From positions 1 to 11,601 of the forward strand of contig CAMEUH010000060.1 of NCBI GenBank assembly GCA_945938055.1: 11,601 nt of DNA, given 5' to 3'. A program made the translations under genes and the position numbers. Positions 1-6,504 of the stretch are shown here, one piece after another. A model generated the notes under the pieces. The model was not told where the DNA came from, ran no database searches, and saw only the letters and a program-made list of their open reading frames with translations. Origin of the DNA: an uncultured Eubacteriaceae bacterium (lineage in GTDB: Bacteria > Bacillota > Clostridia > Lachnospirales > Lachnospiraceae). Each line of letters begins with the position of its first letter. Position 1 is the stretch's first letter.

Positions 1-287
1 TTTTTTGTATCAGCGAAGGCGTTATGCTTTACTTTTTTACGAAAAAGACCGGTTCGGTATGGACAGCGGGATTCATGCATGCCATTAGCAATAGTGTTGG
101 TGCGTCAGGAGTATTGGCAGTCATGGTTGCCGGTAGAACATCTGGGAATGCGGATTTTAGGTCCTTTGTACCCATGGTAATCCAGATGCTTCCGCTCGTT
201 GTTATCAGCATACCGGTAACAGTCTGGATGACCAGGGAAAAGAACGGCAAAGAGAAGGCTGGAAAAGAAAATAGCGAAATGATATAA
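1..287 (+). CDS. CPBP family intramembrane metalloprotease, C-terminal fragment
   Basis: The open frame enters from the left edge (first full codon at 3) and ends at TAA 285-287, so only about the last 95 residues are present. It contains a hydrophobic stretch with the motif FMHAISN. This fits the HxxxN/D motif of CPBP (Abi/Rce1-type) membrane proteases, in which that histidine and polar residue help form the zinc-dependent active site. A last membrane segment (PMVIQMLPLVVISIPVTVW) is followed by a lysine-rich cytosolic tail. The EExxxR and FxxxH motifs of the family would lie upstream of the window and cannot be checked. The substrate is unknown; relatives process prenylated or bacteriocin-type peptides. 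Another multi-pass membrane protein is possible, but the HxxxN context favours CPBP. Confidence 0.6.
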   Translation, partial: FCISEGVMLYFFTKKTGSVWTAGFMHAISNSVGASGVLAVMVAGRTSGNADFRSFVPMVIQMLPLVVISIPVTVWMTREKNGKEKAGKENSEMI

Positions 288-288
288 T
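260..288 (+). promoter_or_regulatory. Probable sigma-A promoter for the hemerythrin group
   Basis: TGGAAA at 260-265 (4 of 6 to the -35 consensus) and a perfect TATAAT at 283-288 are separated by 17 bases. The -10 box overlaps the stop codon of the upstream protease gene. Transcription would begin near 295, about 35 bases before the hemerythrin start. No terminator is visible between the two genes, so readthrough from upstream is also possible. Confidence 0.45.
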
Positions 289-328
289 AGCAGTACCAAT
301 AAAACAATGACAGAGGATGTGGTACGGA

Positions 329-1132
329 ATGTTTCAGTTTACAGAGGATTGCCGGACAGGCATAAGCAGTATTGATAAAGAACATGAAAAACTTTTTGGA
401 ATGATTCGTGAAGGAATGGAATTGCTGGAGAAGGATGAAGATACAGCATTTACAACAGTAAAAAGCCTGATTGCAGCTTTGAAAAAATATGCAGAAGAGC
501 ATTTTGCCAATGAGGAAGCATACATGGAGGAAATTCATGATTGTGAACTGGAGAGGCAGAAAAAAGAACATGAAAAGTTCAGAGAGTATGTAAATCAAGA
601 TCATTTTAATGGATTAGAAGAGGAAAATGCAAAAGAAAAGCTAAAAGAACTTTTGACATATCTTTCAGAGTGGTTATTCCGTCACATATTAGGAAGCGAC
701 ATTATGATTGGACATAATATGAATCCAAAGGAAGAAGATGTTTTTGCATTTACGGATAAATACCGTACAGGTATTGAGCTTGTGGATGAGGAACATAAAA
801 GACTGTTTGAAATCATTAAGGAAACCAATGACCTGATTCGGGCAGAACTGTTACATGATAAATATGATGCCATTGTTGATATTCTTAATGAGTTGAAAGA
901 ATACACGGTTACACATTTTTCAGATGAGGAAGCGTATATGGAGAAAATTCATTATGAGGGTCTGCCTGCACAGAAAACAGCTCATGCAGCATTTGTTGAC
1001 AAACTAAAGCAGATTAATCTGGAAAATGTAGATGAGCATCAGCAGGAATATCTGAATGAATTAGTGGAATATTTGTTGAACTGGCTGTCTACCCATATTT
1101 TGAAGATGGATAAGAGAATACCAGTGAAATAG
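329..1132 (+). CDS. Bacteriohemerythrin with two hemerythrin domains
   Basis: This is a cytosolic protein of 267 residues that should bind non-heme di-iron centres. The family binds O2, and some members react with NO or sense oxygen. Two complete domains are seen at about residues 1-126 and 137-265. By alignment to the classical ligand set, domain 1 carries H19, H58, E62, H81, H119 and D124, and domain 2 carries H156, H196, E200, H219, H256 and D261. The first histidine of the usual HxxxH pair is glutamine in both domains (Q77 and Q215). The start at 329 (MFQFTEDC) is chosen because AGAGG at 312-316 lies 12 bases upstream. An in-frame ATG at 317 directly abuts that AGAGG and would have no usable binding site; it would add only four residues (MWYG). 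The next gene starts 16 bases after the stop, which suggests co-transcription. There is no signal peptide or extra signalling domain. Confidence 0.92.
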   Translation: MFQFTEDCRTGISSIDKEHEKLFGMIREGMELLEKDEDTAFTTVKSLIAALKKYAEEHFANEEAYMEEIHDCELERQKKEHEKFREYVNQDHFNGLEEENAKEKLKELLTYLSEWLFRHILGSDIMIGHNMNPKEEDVFAFTDKYRTGIELVDEEHKRLFEIIKETNDLIRAELLHDKYDAIVDILNELKEYTVTHFSDEEAYMEKIHYEGLPAQKTAHAAFVDKLKQINLENVDEHQQEYLNELVEYLLNWLSTHILKMDKRIPVK

Positions 1133-1148
1133 GAAGGAATGGGAAGAT

Positions 1149-1631
1149 ATGATACAGCATCCGATTGCACCAGTATTTAATTCTGATTCCCGAATACTCA
1201 TATTGGGGAGTTTTCCTTCGGTGAAATCCAGGGAGGAAGGATTCTTTTATGGACATCCCCAGAACCGTTTCTGGAAGGTTTTGTCGATAGTATGCGGGAG
1301 CAGTCTTCCAAGAACAATCGAGGAAAAAAAGCATTTTCTGCTGCAAAATCATATCGCCGTATGGGACGTGATTTTCTCCTGTGATATTGCGGGATCTTCT
1401 GACAGCTCGATTCGCAATGTTATGCCAAATGATTTAAATGTGATTCTTTCCTGTGCTTCCATTGAAAAAATATTAGTCAATGGGAAAAAGGCGGAACAGC
1501 TTTATAAAAAATATATTCAGCCTCGGATAGGACGGGAGGCAGTTTGCCTGCCATCGACCAGTCCTGCAAATGCGGCGTGGAGTCTGGAACGACTTGTGGA
1601 GGCATGGAAGGCACAGATTTGTGATGCCTAG
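1149..1631 (+). CDS. Hypoxanthine/uracil-DNA glycosylase (UDG superfamily, family 6-like)
   Basis: A 160-residue base-excision repair enzyme that is expected to remove deaminated bases, mainly hypoxanthine (from adenine) and perhaps uracil, from DNA. The UDG-fold motifs are clear: GSFPS at residues 20-24 (motif 1), followed by a GFFYGHPQNRFW block with N39, then VNG at 110-112, and LPSTSPANA at 134-142 (the motif 2 loop). The GSFPS, HPQNRFW and STSPAN blocks match the DNA-deoxyinosine glycosylase family, where an asparagine in the HPQN block is reported as catalytically important. The length is normal for the family. The stop of the hemerythrin gene supplies part of the AGGAAGG binding site at 1131-1137, and GGGAAG is nearer still. 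A MUG/TDG-type activity cannot be excluded. Confidence 0.88.
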   Translation: MIQHPIAPVFNSDSRILILGSFPSVKSREEGFFYGHPQNRFWKVLSIVCGSSLPRTIEEKKHFLLQNHIAVWDVIFSCDIAGSSDSSIRNVMPNDLNVILSCASIEKILVNGKKAEQLYKKYIQPRIGREAVCLPSTSPANAAWSLERLVEAWKAQICDA

Positions 1632-1662
1632 CGTAAAAAATGATGAAAGGATACCAGGAAGC

Positions 1663-2457
1663 ATGAACGAAGTAAACAAAACACTTTATATACCACTTTA
1701 TGGTAAGGCTCAGGTAAGCAAAAAAGGAATCATCCTACAAGATAAAACCGCAGAACGGATATGGGAGCAGGAAGGATTTCAATTAAAAGGGAAGGCAAAA
1801 TCAAAGTGGCTTACTTATTATATGGGGATGCGTGCGGCAGTATTTGATGAGTGGCTTTGGCAGAAAATCAAAGAATTTCCGGATGCAATGATTCTTCATG
1901 TAGGCTGTGGAATGGATGCGCGGGTGGAAAGAATTCATAGTACAACAAATATCTGGTATGATATTGATTTTCCTTCCGTAATTCAGGAACGGGGAAAATA
2001 TTATCAGGAAAGTGCCATCTATCACATGCTTCCTGCAGATGCCGGGGAAACAGAGTGGATTGGCAAGCTTCCGGAAACAGAATGTGTCATTGTGGTGATG
2101 GAAGGTGTCAGCATGTATCTTGAGGTATTAAGATTACAGGAATTTTTGAAGGCCTTGCATAAACGCTTTAAAAAAGTTTTTCTTTTGATGGATTGTTATA
2201 CGGTGTTTGCGGCGAAAGCATCAAAATATAAAAATCCTGTCAAGGATGTGGGTGCAATGATTGTTTCGGGAATTGATCAGCCAAAAGAACTGGAATGTGA
2301 AGAAGGAATTCATTTTGTAAAAGAATGGGACATGACTCCTAAGGAGAAAATCAATGAACTTCCATCGAAAGAACAATGGTTTTTCCAATTGATGTTTGGT
2401 GGTAAAATGGCAAAAAAAATTTACCGTTTATTTGAATATGAGCTGACAGTATCATAA
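1663..2457 (+). CDS. Class I SAM-dependent methyltransferase, leucine carboxyl methyltransferase (LCM) family
   Basis: A 264-residue protein of the LCM/COG3315 type (annotated elsewhere as polyketide O-methyltransferase-like). SAM-binding motif I is HVGCGMDAR (residues 79-87), followed by the YDIDFP strand (99-104) whose acidic residue would contact the SAM ribose, and a motif EGVSMYLE (147-154). These are typical of the family, whose bacterial members methylate small molecules; the substrate here is unknown. Start choice is uncertain. The frame is open further upstream, with ATGs at 1570 and 1624 overlapping the glycosylase gene. ATG 1663 begins MNEVNKTLYIPLYGKA, the usual start of the conserved region, with GAAAGG at 1645-1650. 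ATG 1624 (GGAAGG at 1606-1611) would add 13 residues and overlap the upstream stop. The gene follows the glycosylase on the same strand and is probably in the same operon. Confidence 0.8.
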   Translation: MNEVNKTLYIPLYGKAQVSKKGIILQDKTAERIWEQEGFQLKGKAKSKWLTYYMGMRAAVFDEWLWQKIKEFPDAMILHVGCGMDARVERIHSTTNIWYDIDFPSVIQERGKYYQESAIYHMLPADAGETEWIGKLPETECVIVVMEGVSMYLEVLRLQEFLKALHKRFKKVFLLMDCYTVFAAKASKYKNPVKDVGAMIVSGIDQPKELECEEGIHFVKEWDMTPKEKINELPSKEQWFFQLMFGGKMAKKIYRLFEYELTVS

Positions 2458-2486
2458 AAAACGGACAATTCGTTTAGAATTGTCCG
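2456..2486 (-). terminator. Intrinsic terminator of the HD-domain gene
   Basis: A 10-bp perfect stem (2462-2471 with 2477-2486) encloses a 5-base loop. Read on the minus strand, it is followed by six T (2461 to 2456). The stop codon of the minus-strand gene (2474-2476) lies in the loop, so the hairpin's 5' arm codes for the last residues (SGQF). The T tract overlaps the stop codon of the convergent methyltransferase gene. On the plus strand no T run follows, so it should terminate mainly minus-strand transcripts. Confidence 0.8.
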
Positions 2487-2962
2487 GATAATAAACGCCA
2501 TCTGCGTAATAATGCAATGTTGGATAATGTCTCGCCTAAGGCACAGAGCTTATCAGCAAGGCATACAAGCCATGCTTCCCTGCACATCGGAGGAATCACG
2601 GTTAATGGAAACATATGTCTTACAATGATGTTTTTCTCAATGGCGGAAAGGTCAAAGTCTTCCTGGGCATTCCGGAGTGCCGTGCCAGGATGGAAAAAGC
2701 CATGCAGGCAATGACCTTTGCGCTTTTCGTGCCAGTCGTACAGAAAATAGTCGTGTAATAAAGCACCACGAATTAATGCCTTCTGATTGACATCTATGTG
2801 ATATTTTTCAGCGAGACGGCAGCTTACATATGCCACATTTCGGCAATGGGTATAGACAGAAATCTGACCGTGCTGAATAAACTGATGAGTGTCTTGAAAA
2901 CGGCCTTCTTTTTTTAAGGCTTCCATTTCTGTAACAATATCAAAAAATAAATTCTGGTTCAT
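2474..2962 (-). CDS. HD-domain phosphohydrolase-like protein
   Basis: A soluble 162-residue protein made almost entirely of an HD metal-dependent phosphohydrolase domain. The expected metal ligands are visible in order: H39, the H70-D71 doublet in LLHDYFLYDWH, H87 and H91 in LHGFFHP, H116 in VRHMFPL, and D137 in CLADK. The HGFxHP and HMFPL blocks fit a clostridial family of stand-alone HD proteins. The substrate is not known; HD enzymes act on nucleotides, cyclic dinucleotides or other phosphoesters. AAAGGA on the minus strand lies about 7 bases before the ATG at 2962. The gene is monocistronic, with its own promoter (3015-3043) and terminator (2456-2486), divergent from livJ and convergent with the methyltransferase. 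No sensor or GGDEF partner is fused or adjacent. Confidence 0.85.
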   Translation of the reverse strand: MNQNLFFDIVTEMEALKKEGRFQDTHQFIQHGQISVYTHCRNVAYVSCRLAEKYHIDVNQKALIRGALLHDYFLYDWHEKRKGHCLHGFFHPGTALRNAQEDFDLSAIEKNIIVRHMFPLTVIPPMCREAWLVCLADKLCALGETLSNIALLRRWRLLSGQF

Positions 2963-3014
2963 TGCATATCCTTTTCTTTTTTCTTGGTAGTTTTATTTTT
3001 CCCTACATTTTCGT

Positions 3015-3043
3015 ATTATACAGACAATATGATATGTTTTCAA
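3015..3043 (-). promoter_or_regulatory. Sigma-A promoter for the HD-domain gene
   Basis: On the minus strand TTGAAA (3043-3038) and a perfect TATAAT (3020-3015) are separated by exactly 17 bases. Transcription would start near 3008, leaving a leader of about 45 bases before the ATG at 2962. Confidence 0.75.
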
Positions 3044-3057
3044 GAGTTAAATATAGG

Positions 3058-3074
3058 AAAATTTAATAAATTTT
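3058..3074. repeat. 17-base perfect AT palindrome in the divergent intergenic region
   Basis: The sequence AAAATTTAATAAATTTT is a perfect inverted repeat with 8-base arms around one central base. It lies between the divergent promoters, about 15 bases upstream of the HD-gene -35 box and 65 bases upstream of the livJ -35 box. It could be an operator (the AATTT/AAATT character loosely recalls CodY-type sites but does not match the consensus well) or simply part of an AT-rich upstream element. Confidence 0.3.
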
Positions 3075-3139
3075 AATAATTTTTTAATATTTAGGAATGG
3101 GAAAATAAGAATAATTGAAGAATGGAAAGTTAGAATATC

Positions 3140-3168
3140 TTGACAAAATCACTTCCTAAGAGTATTAT
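3140..3168 (+). promoter_or_regulatory. Near-consensus sigma-A promoter for livJ
   Basis: A perfect TTGACA (3140-3145) and TATTAT (3163-3168, 5 of 6) are separated by 17 bases. Transcription would start near 3175, giving a leader of about 33 bases that holds an AAAGGAGG binding site (3193-3200). The strength suits a highly expressed binding protein. The upstream stretch 3050-3090 is extremely AT-rich and may act as an UP element. Confidence 0.85.
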
Positions 3169-3207
3169 GTGACAGTAAAAAGCCGAATAGGCAAAGGAGG
3201 AATCTTT

Positions 3208-4386
3208 ATGAAAAAGACATTTAAGAAAGTGATGTCTCTTGCAATTGTAGCAGCAATGGTATTATCAGTTGCCGCATGTGGAAGCAAGAACACAAATGGC
3301 TCAGCAGCAAATGCTGGTGCTGGTACATTTAAGATTGGCGGCATTGGACCTACAACAGGTGGTGCAGCAGTTTATGGTACGGCAGTTAAGAATGCAGCAG
3401 AACTTGCTGTTAAGGAAATCAACGCAGCTGGTGGTATTAATGGTTATCAGGTAGAATTAAATTTCCAGGATGACGAAGCTGACCAGGAAAAGGGTGTTAA
3501 TGCGTATAACACATTAAAGGACTGGGGAATGAATCTTCTTCTTGGTTCCGTAACAAGTGGTTCCTGTGTTGCAGTTGCAGCAAAGACTGCAGAAGATAAC
3601 ATGTTCCAGCTTACACCATCTGGTTCCGCTGTAGATTGTGTTGCAAATGACAACGCATTCCAGGTATGTTTTACAGACCCGAACCAGGGTATTGCAGCAG
3701 CACAATATATTGGACAGAATGCAATGGCAACAAAGGTTGCTGTGATTTATGACAGTTCCGATGTTTATTCATCAGGAATTTATGAGAAGTTTGCAGGTGA
3801 AGCAAAGAATCAGCCATTTGAAATTGTGGCTACAGAGAGCTTTACAGCTGATAACAAGACAGATTTCTCTGTTCAGTTACAGAATGCAAAGGCAGCTGGC
3901 GCAGAATTAGTATTCTTGCCTATTTATTATAGTGAAGCAGCATTAATTTTAAATCAGGCAGCTTCCATGGAATATGCTCCTACATTCTTTGGATGTGATG
4001 GTCTTGATGGTATCCTTGCAGTAGAAAACTTTGATAAGTCTTTAGCAGAAGGTGTTATCCTTTTAACACCATTTGCTGCAGATGCAAAGGATGAGAAGAC
4101 ACAGAAGTTTGTTGCAGATTATCAGGCTGCATATGGCGATACTCCAAATCAGTTTGCTGCAGATGCTTATGATGCAATTTATATCATGAAGGCTGCTATT
4201 GAAAAGAGTGGTGCTACTCCTGCTGATGGCGTTTCAGGAATTTGCGATAAGGTTAAGGGTGCCATGACAGAAATTACGGTTGACGGACTTACAGGTATTG
4301 GCATGACATGGGCAGCTACCGGTGAAGTAAACAAGGAACCAAAGGCTATGGTTATCAAAGATGGAGCATACGCTTTAATTCAGTAA
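3208..4386 (+). CDS. livJ: Branched-chain amino-acid ABC transporter substrate-binding lipoprotein
   Basis: A 392-residue extracytoplasmic receptor that would capture the substrate (probably Leu/Ile/Val) and deliver it to LivHM. Residues 1-23 form a lipoprotein signal: a KKTFKK basic start, a hydrophobic core, then the lipobox VAAC with C24 as the lipidated residue. A Ser/Gly/Ala/Asn-rich linker follows to about residue 38. The rest is a type I periplasmic-binding fold (Peripla_BP_6), beginning FKIGGIGPTTGGAAVYG and containing AVKEINAAGGINGYQVEL, a signature of the LivJ group. The ATG at 3208 is chosen because AAAGGAGG ends 7 bases before it; an in-frame GTG at 3169 lies inside the promoter. 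The following terminator (4440-4473) separates it from livH. Ligand specificity inside the family (branched-chain amino acids, urea, amides) cannot be settled by eye. Confidence 0.93.
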   Translation: MKKTFKKVMSLAIVAAMVLSVAACGSKNTNGSAANAGAGTFKIGGIGPTTGGAAVYGTAVKNAAELAVKEINAAGGINGYQVELNFQDDEADQEKGVNAYNTLKDWGMNLLLGSVTSGSCVAVAAKTAEDNMFQLTPSGSAVDCVANDNAFQVCFTDPNQGIAAAQYIGQNAMATKVAVIYDSSDVYSSGIYEKFAGEAKNQPFEIVATESFTADNKTDFSVQLQNAKAAGAELVFLPIYYSEAALILNQAASMEYAPTFFGCDGLDGILAVENFDKSLAEGVILLTPFAADAKDEKTQKFVADYQAAYGDTPNQFAADAYDAIYIMKAAIEKSGATPADGVSGICDKVKGAMTEITVDGLTGIGMTWAATGEVNKEPKAMVIKDGAYALIQ

Positions 4387-4415
4387 TTGCAATATCGGGA
4401 TAAATCGAATATAAT
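4387..4415 (+). promoter_or_regulatory. Possible internal promoter between livJ and its terminator
   Basis: TTGCAA (4387-4392, 4 of 6) and a perfect TATAAT (4410-4415) are separated by 17 bases, directly after the livJ stop. A transcript starting near 4422 would meet the terminator ending at 4473. A 6-base perfect inverted repeat, GAATAC-GA-GTATTC (4417-4430), lies at the predicted start site. The -10 match may be chance in AT-rich DNA. Confidence 0.35.
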
Positions 4416-4439
4416 AGAATACGAGTATTCAATGAACCA

Positions 4440-4473
4440 AAGGGGGTTTGTTATTACAACCCCCTTATTTTTT
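4440..4473 (+). terminator. Intrinsic terminator/attenuator between livJ and livH
   Basis: A GC-rich stem AAGGGGGTT (4440-4448) pairs with AACCCCCTT (4458-4466) around a 9-base loop and is followed by A and six T (4468-4473). It would end most livJ transcripts and allow partial readthrough into livHMGF, the usual way to make binding protein in excess. No T run lies on the other side, so it acts on the plus strand. Confidence 0.88.
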
Positions 4474-4519
4474 AAATTATGGGAAAGTTTTAATAGGCAG
4501 TCTGCTATGAGGTAAAAGG

Positions 4520-5404
4520 ATGGATTTTTTAGCACATTTAATTAATGGTATAAGTTTGGGAAGCATTTATGCAATTATTGCATTGGGCTATACAATGGTT
4601 TATGGTATTGCCAAGATGCTTAATTTTGCACATGGTGATGTCATCATGGTGGGAGGATACGTGATTTTTATCGCAGTAAGTAATATGGGACTTCCACCAG
4701 TACTCAGCGTCATTCTGGCAATGATATTATGTACCATTCTGGGTATTACAATTGAAAAGATAGCATACAAACCTTTGAGAAATGCGGCATCTTCTCTTGC
4801 AGTTCTGATTACGGCAATCGGTGTGAGCTATCTGCTGCAGAATGCGGCATTACTGATTTTTGGTTCAAATCCAAAAACATTTACATCCGTGGTATCGTTA
4901 GCATCCATAAAACTGTTTGATGGACGTATTACAATTTCAGGTGAGACTATAGTGGCAATTATCTCCTGTCTCATTATTATGGCAGGTCTTATATTGTTTA
5001 TAAATAAAACAAAAGCCGGGCAGGCAATGCTGGCAGTTTCAGAAGATAAGGGAGCTGCACAGCTAATGGGTATTAATGTAAATGCAACAATTTCTCTTAC
5101 TTTTGCGATTGGCTCGGCATTGGCAGCGGTTGCAGGGGCATTATTATGCTCCGCATATCCACAGCTTACGCCATATACCGGTTCCATGCCGGGTATTAAA
5201 GCGTTTGTGGCAGCTGTTTTTGGCGGAATTGGTTCCATACCGGGTGCATTTATCGGTGGAATTATTTTAGGAATTATTGAGATTTTAAGCAAAGCATATA
5301 TTTCATCAAAACTGTCAGATGCAATTGTTTTTGCAGTACTGATTATTGTACTGCTTGTGAAACCGACTGGTATTCTTGGCAAGAAGATGCAGGAAAAAGT
5401 GTAG
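4520..5404 (+). CDS. livH: Branched-chain amino-acid ABC transporter permease LivH
   Basis: A 294-residue integral membrane protein, one of the two channel-forming subunits. It is hydrophobic throughout, with about eight membrane segments. The family motif LNFAHGDVIMVGGY lies at about residues 34-47. The cytosolic coupling region that contacts the ATPases is the AVSEDKGAAQLMGINV segment, about residues 173-188. A glycine-rich C-terminal block (VFGGIGSIPGAFIGG) is also typical. GAGG at 4509-4512 lies 7 bases before the ATG. The 133-base gap from livJ holds the terminator, and livM follows after 15 bases. Length is normal for the family. Confidence 0.93.
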   Translation: MDFLAHLINGISLGSIYAIIALGYTMVYGIAKMLNFAHGDVIMVGGYVIFIAVSNMGLPPVLSVILAMILCTILGITIEKIAYKPLRNAASSLAVLITAIGVSYLLQNAALLIFGSNPKTFTSVVSLASIKLFDGRITISGETIVAIISCLIIMAGLILFINKTKAGQAMLAVSEDKGAAQLMGINVNATISLTFAIGSALAAVAGALLCSAYPQLTPYTGSMPGIKAFVAAVFGGIGSIPGAFIGGIILGIIEILSKAYISSKLSDAIVFAVLIIVLLVKPTGILGKKMQEKV

Positions 5405-5419
5405 GGAGGTGGAACAGAG

Positions 5420-6502
5420 ATGAAAAAGTTCAATCTGAGTAAGACAACAAAAGATAATTTGTGGACCTATGGAATAGTACTGGTTATCGCTCTTATAACA
5501 GGGATTCTTTTGTTAACGGGAAATCTTTCCAGCCTTATGGAGGGACTTCTGGTTCCAATCTGTTCCTATGTCATTCTTGCGGTATCGCTTAATCTTACGG
5601 TAGGAATTCTGGGTGAATTGAGCCTTGGACATGCGGGATTTATGTGTGTGGGTGCATTTACAAGTGCATTTTTTTCAAAGCTTACGGAAAATGTAATTAC
5701 AGTAGATATTGTAAGATTTATTCTTGCGATTATCATCGGCGCGGCATTTGCCGGACTGATGGGAATCCTGATTGGAATGCCGGTACTTCGTCTTAAGGGA
5801 GATTATCTTGCAATTGTCACATTGGCATTTGGTGAAATTATAAAAAATGTTATTAATGTATTGTACATAGGAATTGACAGCAAGGGAATTCATTTTTCCA
5901 TGAAGGATTCCATGGCACTGGGACTTGAACCAGATGGAAAGATTATTATTAAGGGTGCACAGGGAATTACCGGAACACCAAAGGATTCCAGCTTCTTGAT
6001 TGGTGTCATTCTGATTTTCATTACTTTATTTATTGTATTGAACCTGATTCATTCCAGAGATGGGAGAGCAATCATGGCAATTCGTGATAATTTGATTGCA
6101 GCAGAATCTGTTGGTATTAATATTACAAAATATAAAATGATGGCATTTTCTATTTCTGCTGCACTTGCAGGTGTGGCGGGTGTATTGTATGCACATAACT
6201 TAAACAGTCTTATGGCAACACCAAAGAATTTTGGATACAATATGTCCATCATGATTTTAGTATATGTTGTTTTGGGAGGAATCGGTAATATTAAGGGTTC
6301 AGTCATTGCAGCAGTGGTTCTTACGGTTCTTCCGGAGGTGCTGCGTGGCATGAATAATTACCGTATGCTGATATATGCAATCGTATTGATTGTCATTATG
6401 CTCTTTAGTTGGAGTCCGAAGTGTCTTGAGTGGAGAGAAGTGTTCATGGAGAAATATATCAGACCAAGGTTTGCGAAAAAAACGTCAGAGGAGGGGAAAT
6501 AG
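5420..6502 (+). CDS. livM: Branched-chain amino-acid ABC transporter permease LivM
   Basis: The second channel subunit, 360 residues, with about ten membrane segments. After a charged N-terminus (KKFNLSKTTKDN) it shows the LivM signature NLTVGILGELSLGHAGFMCVGAF near residues 60-82. The coupling motif RDNLIAAESVGINITKYK is followed by GVAGVLYAHNLNS. The C-terminus is a basic cytosolic tail (KYIRPRFAKK). A GGGAGG binding site sits just after the livH stop. The stop is only two bases before the livG start, so translation is probably coupled and the livG binding site lies inside this gene. Confidence 0.92.
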   Translation: MKKFNLSKTTKDNLWTYGIVLVIALITGILLLTGNLSSLMEGLLVPICSYVILAVSLNLTVGILGELSLGHAGFMCVGAFTSAFFSKLTENVITVDIVRFILAIIIGAAFAGLMGILIGMPVLRLKGDYLAIVTLAFGEIIKNVINVLYIGIDSKGIHFSMKDSMALGLEPDGKIIIKGAQGITGTPKDSSFLIGVILIFITLFIVLNLIHSRDGRAIMAIRDNLIAAESVGINITKYKMMAFSISAALAGVAGVLYAHNLNSLMATPKNFGYNMSIMILVYVVLGGIGNIKGSVIAAVVLTVLPEVLRGMNNYRMLIYAIVLIVIMLFSWSPKCLEWREVFMEKYIRPRFAKKTSEEGK

Positions 6503-6504
6503 TT

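Noticed and set aside
29..604. Long minus-strand open frame (191 codons) across the protease tail and hemerythrin
   Set aside because: It is antisense to two recognisable genes, has a biased Phe/Cys/Leu composition typical of a shadow frame, and matches no family.
3169..3207. GTG-initiated upstream extension of livJ
   Set aside because: The GTG lies within/just after the -10 box of the promoter and before the likely transcript start. AAAGGAGG clearly points to ATG 3208 and a proper lipoprotein signal.
4442..4464. G5/C5 runs as a possible quadruplex or special motif
   Set aside because: There is only one G run on each strand. They pair as a terminator stem followed by six T.
4828..5433. Minus-strand open frame of 201 codons inside livH
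   Set aside because: It is antisense to a clear LivH. The Pro/Ala/Ile-rich product is what reverse reading of membrane codons gives.
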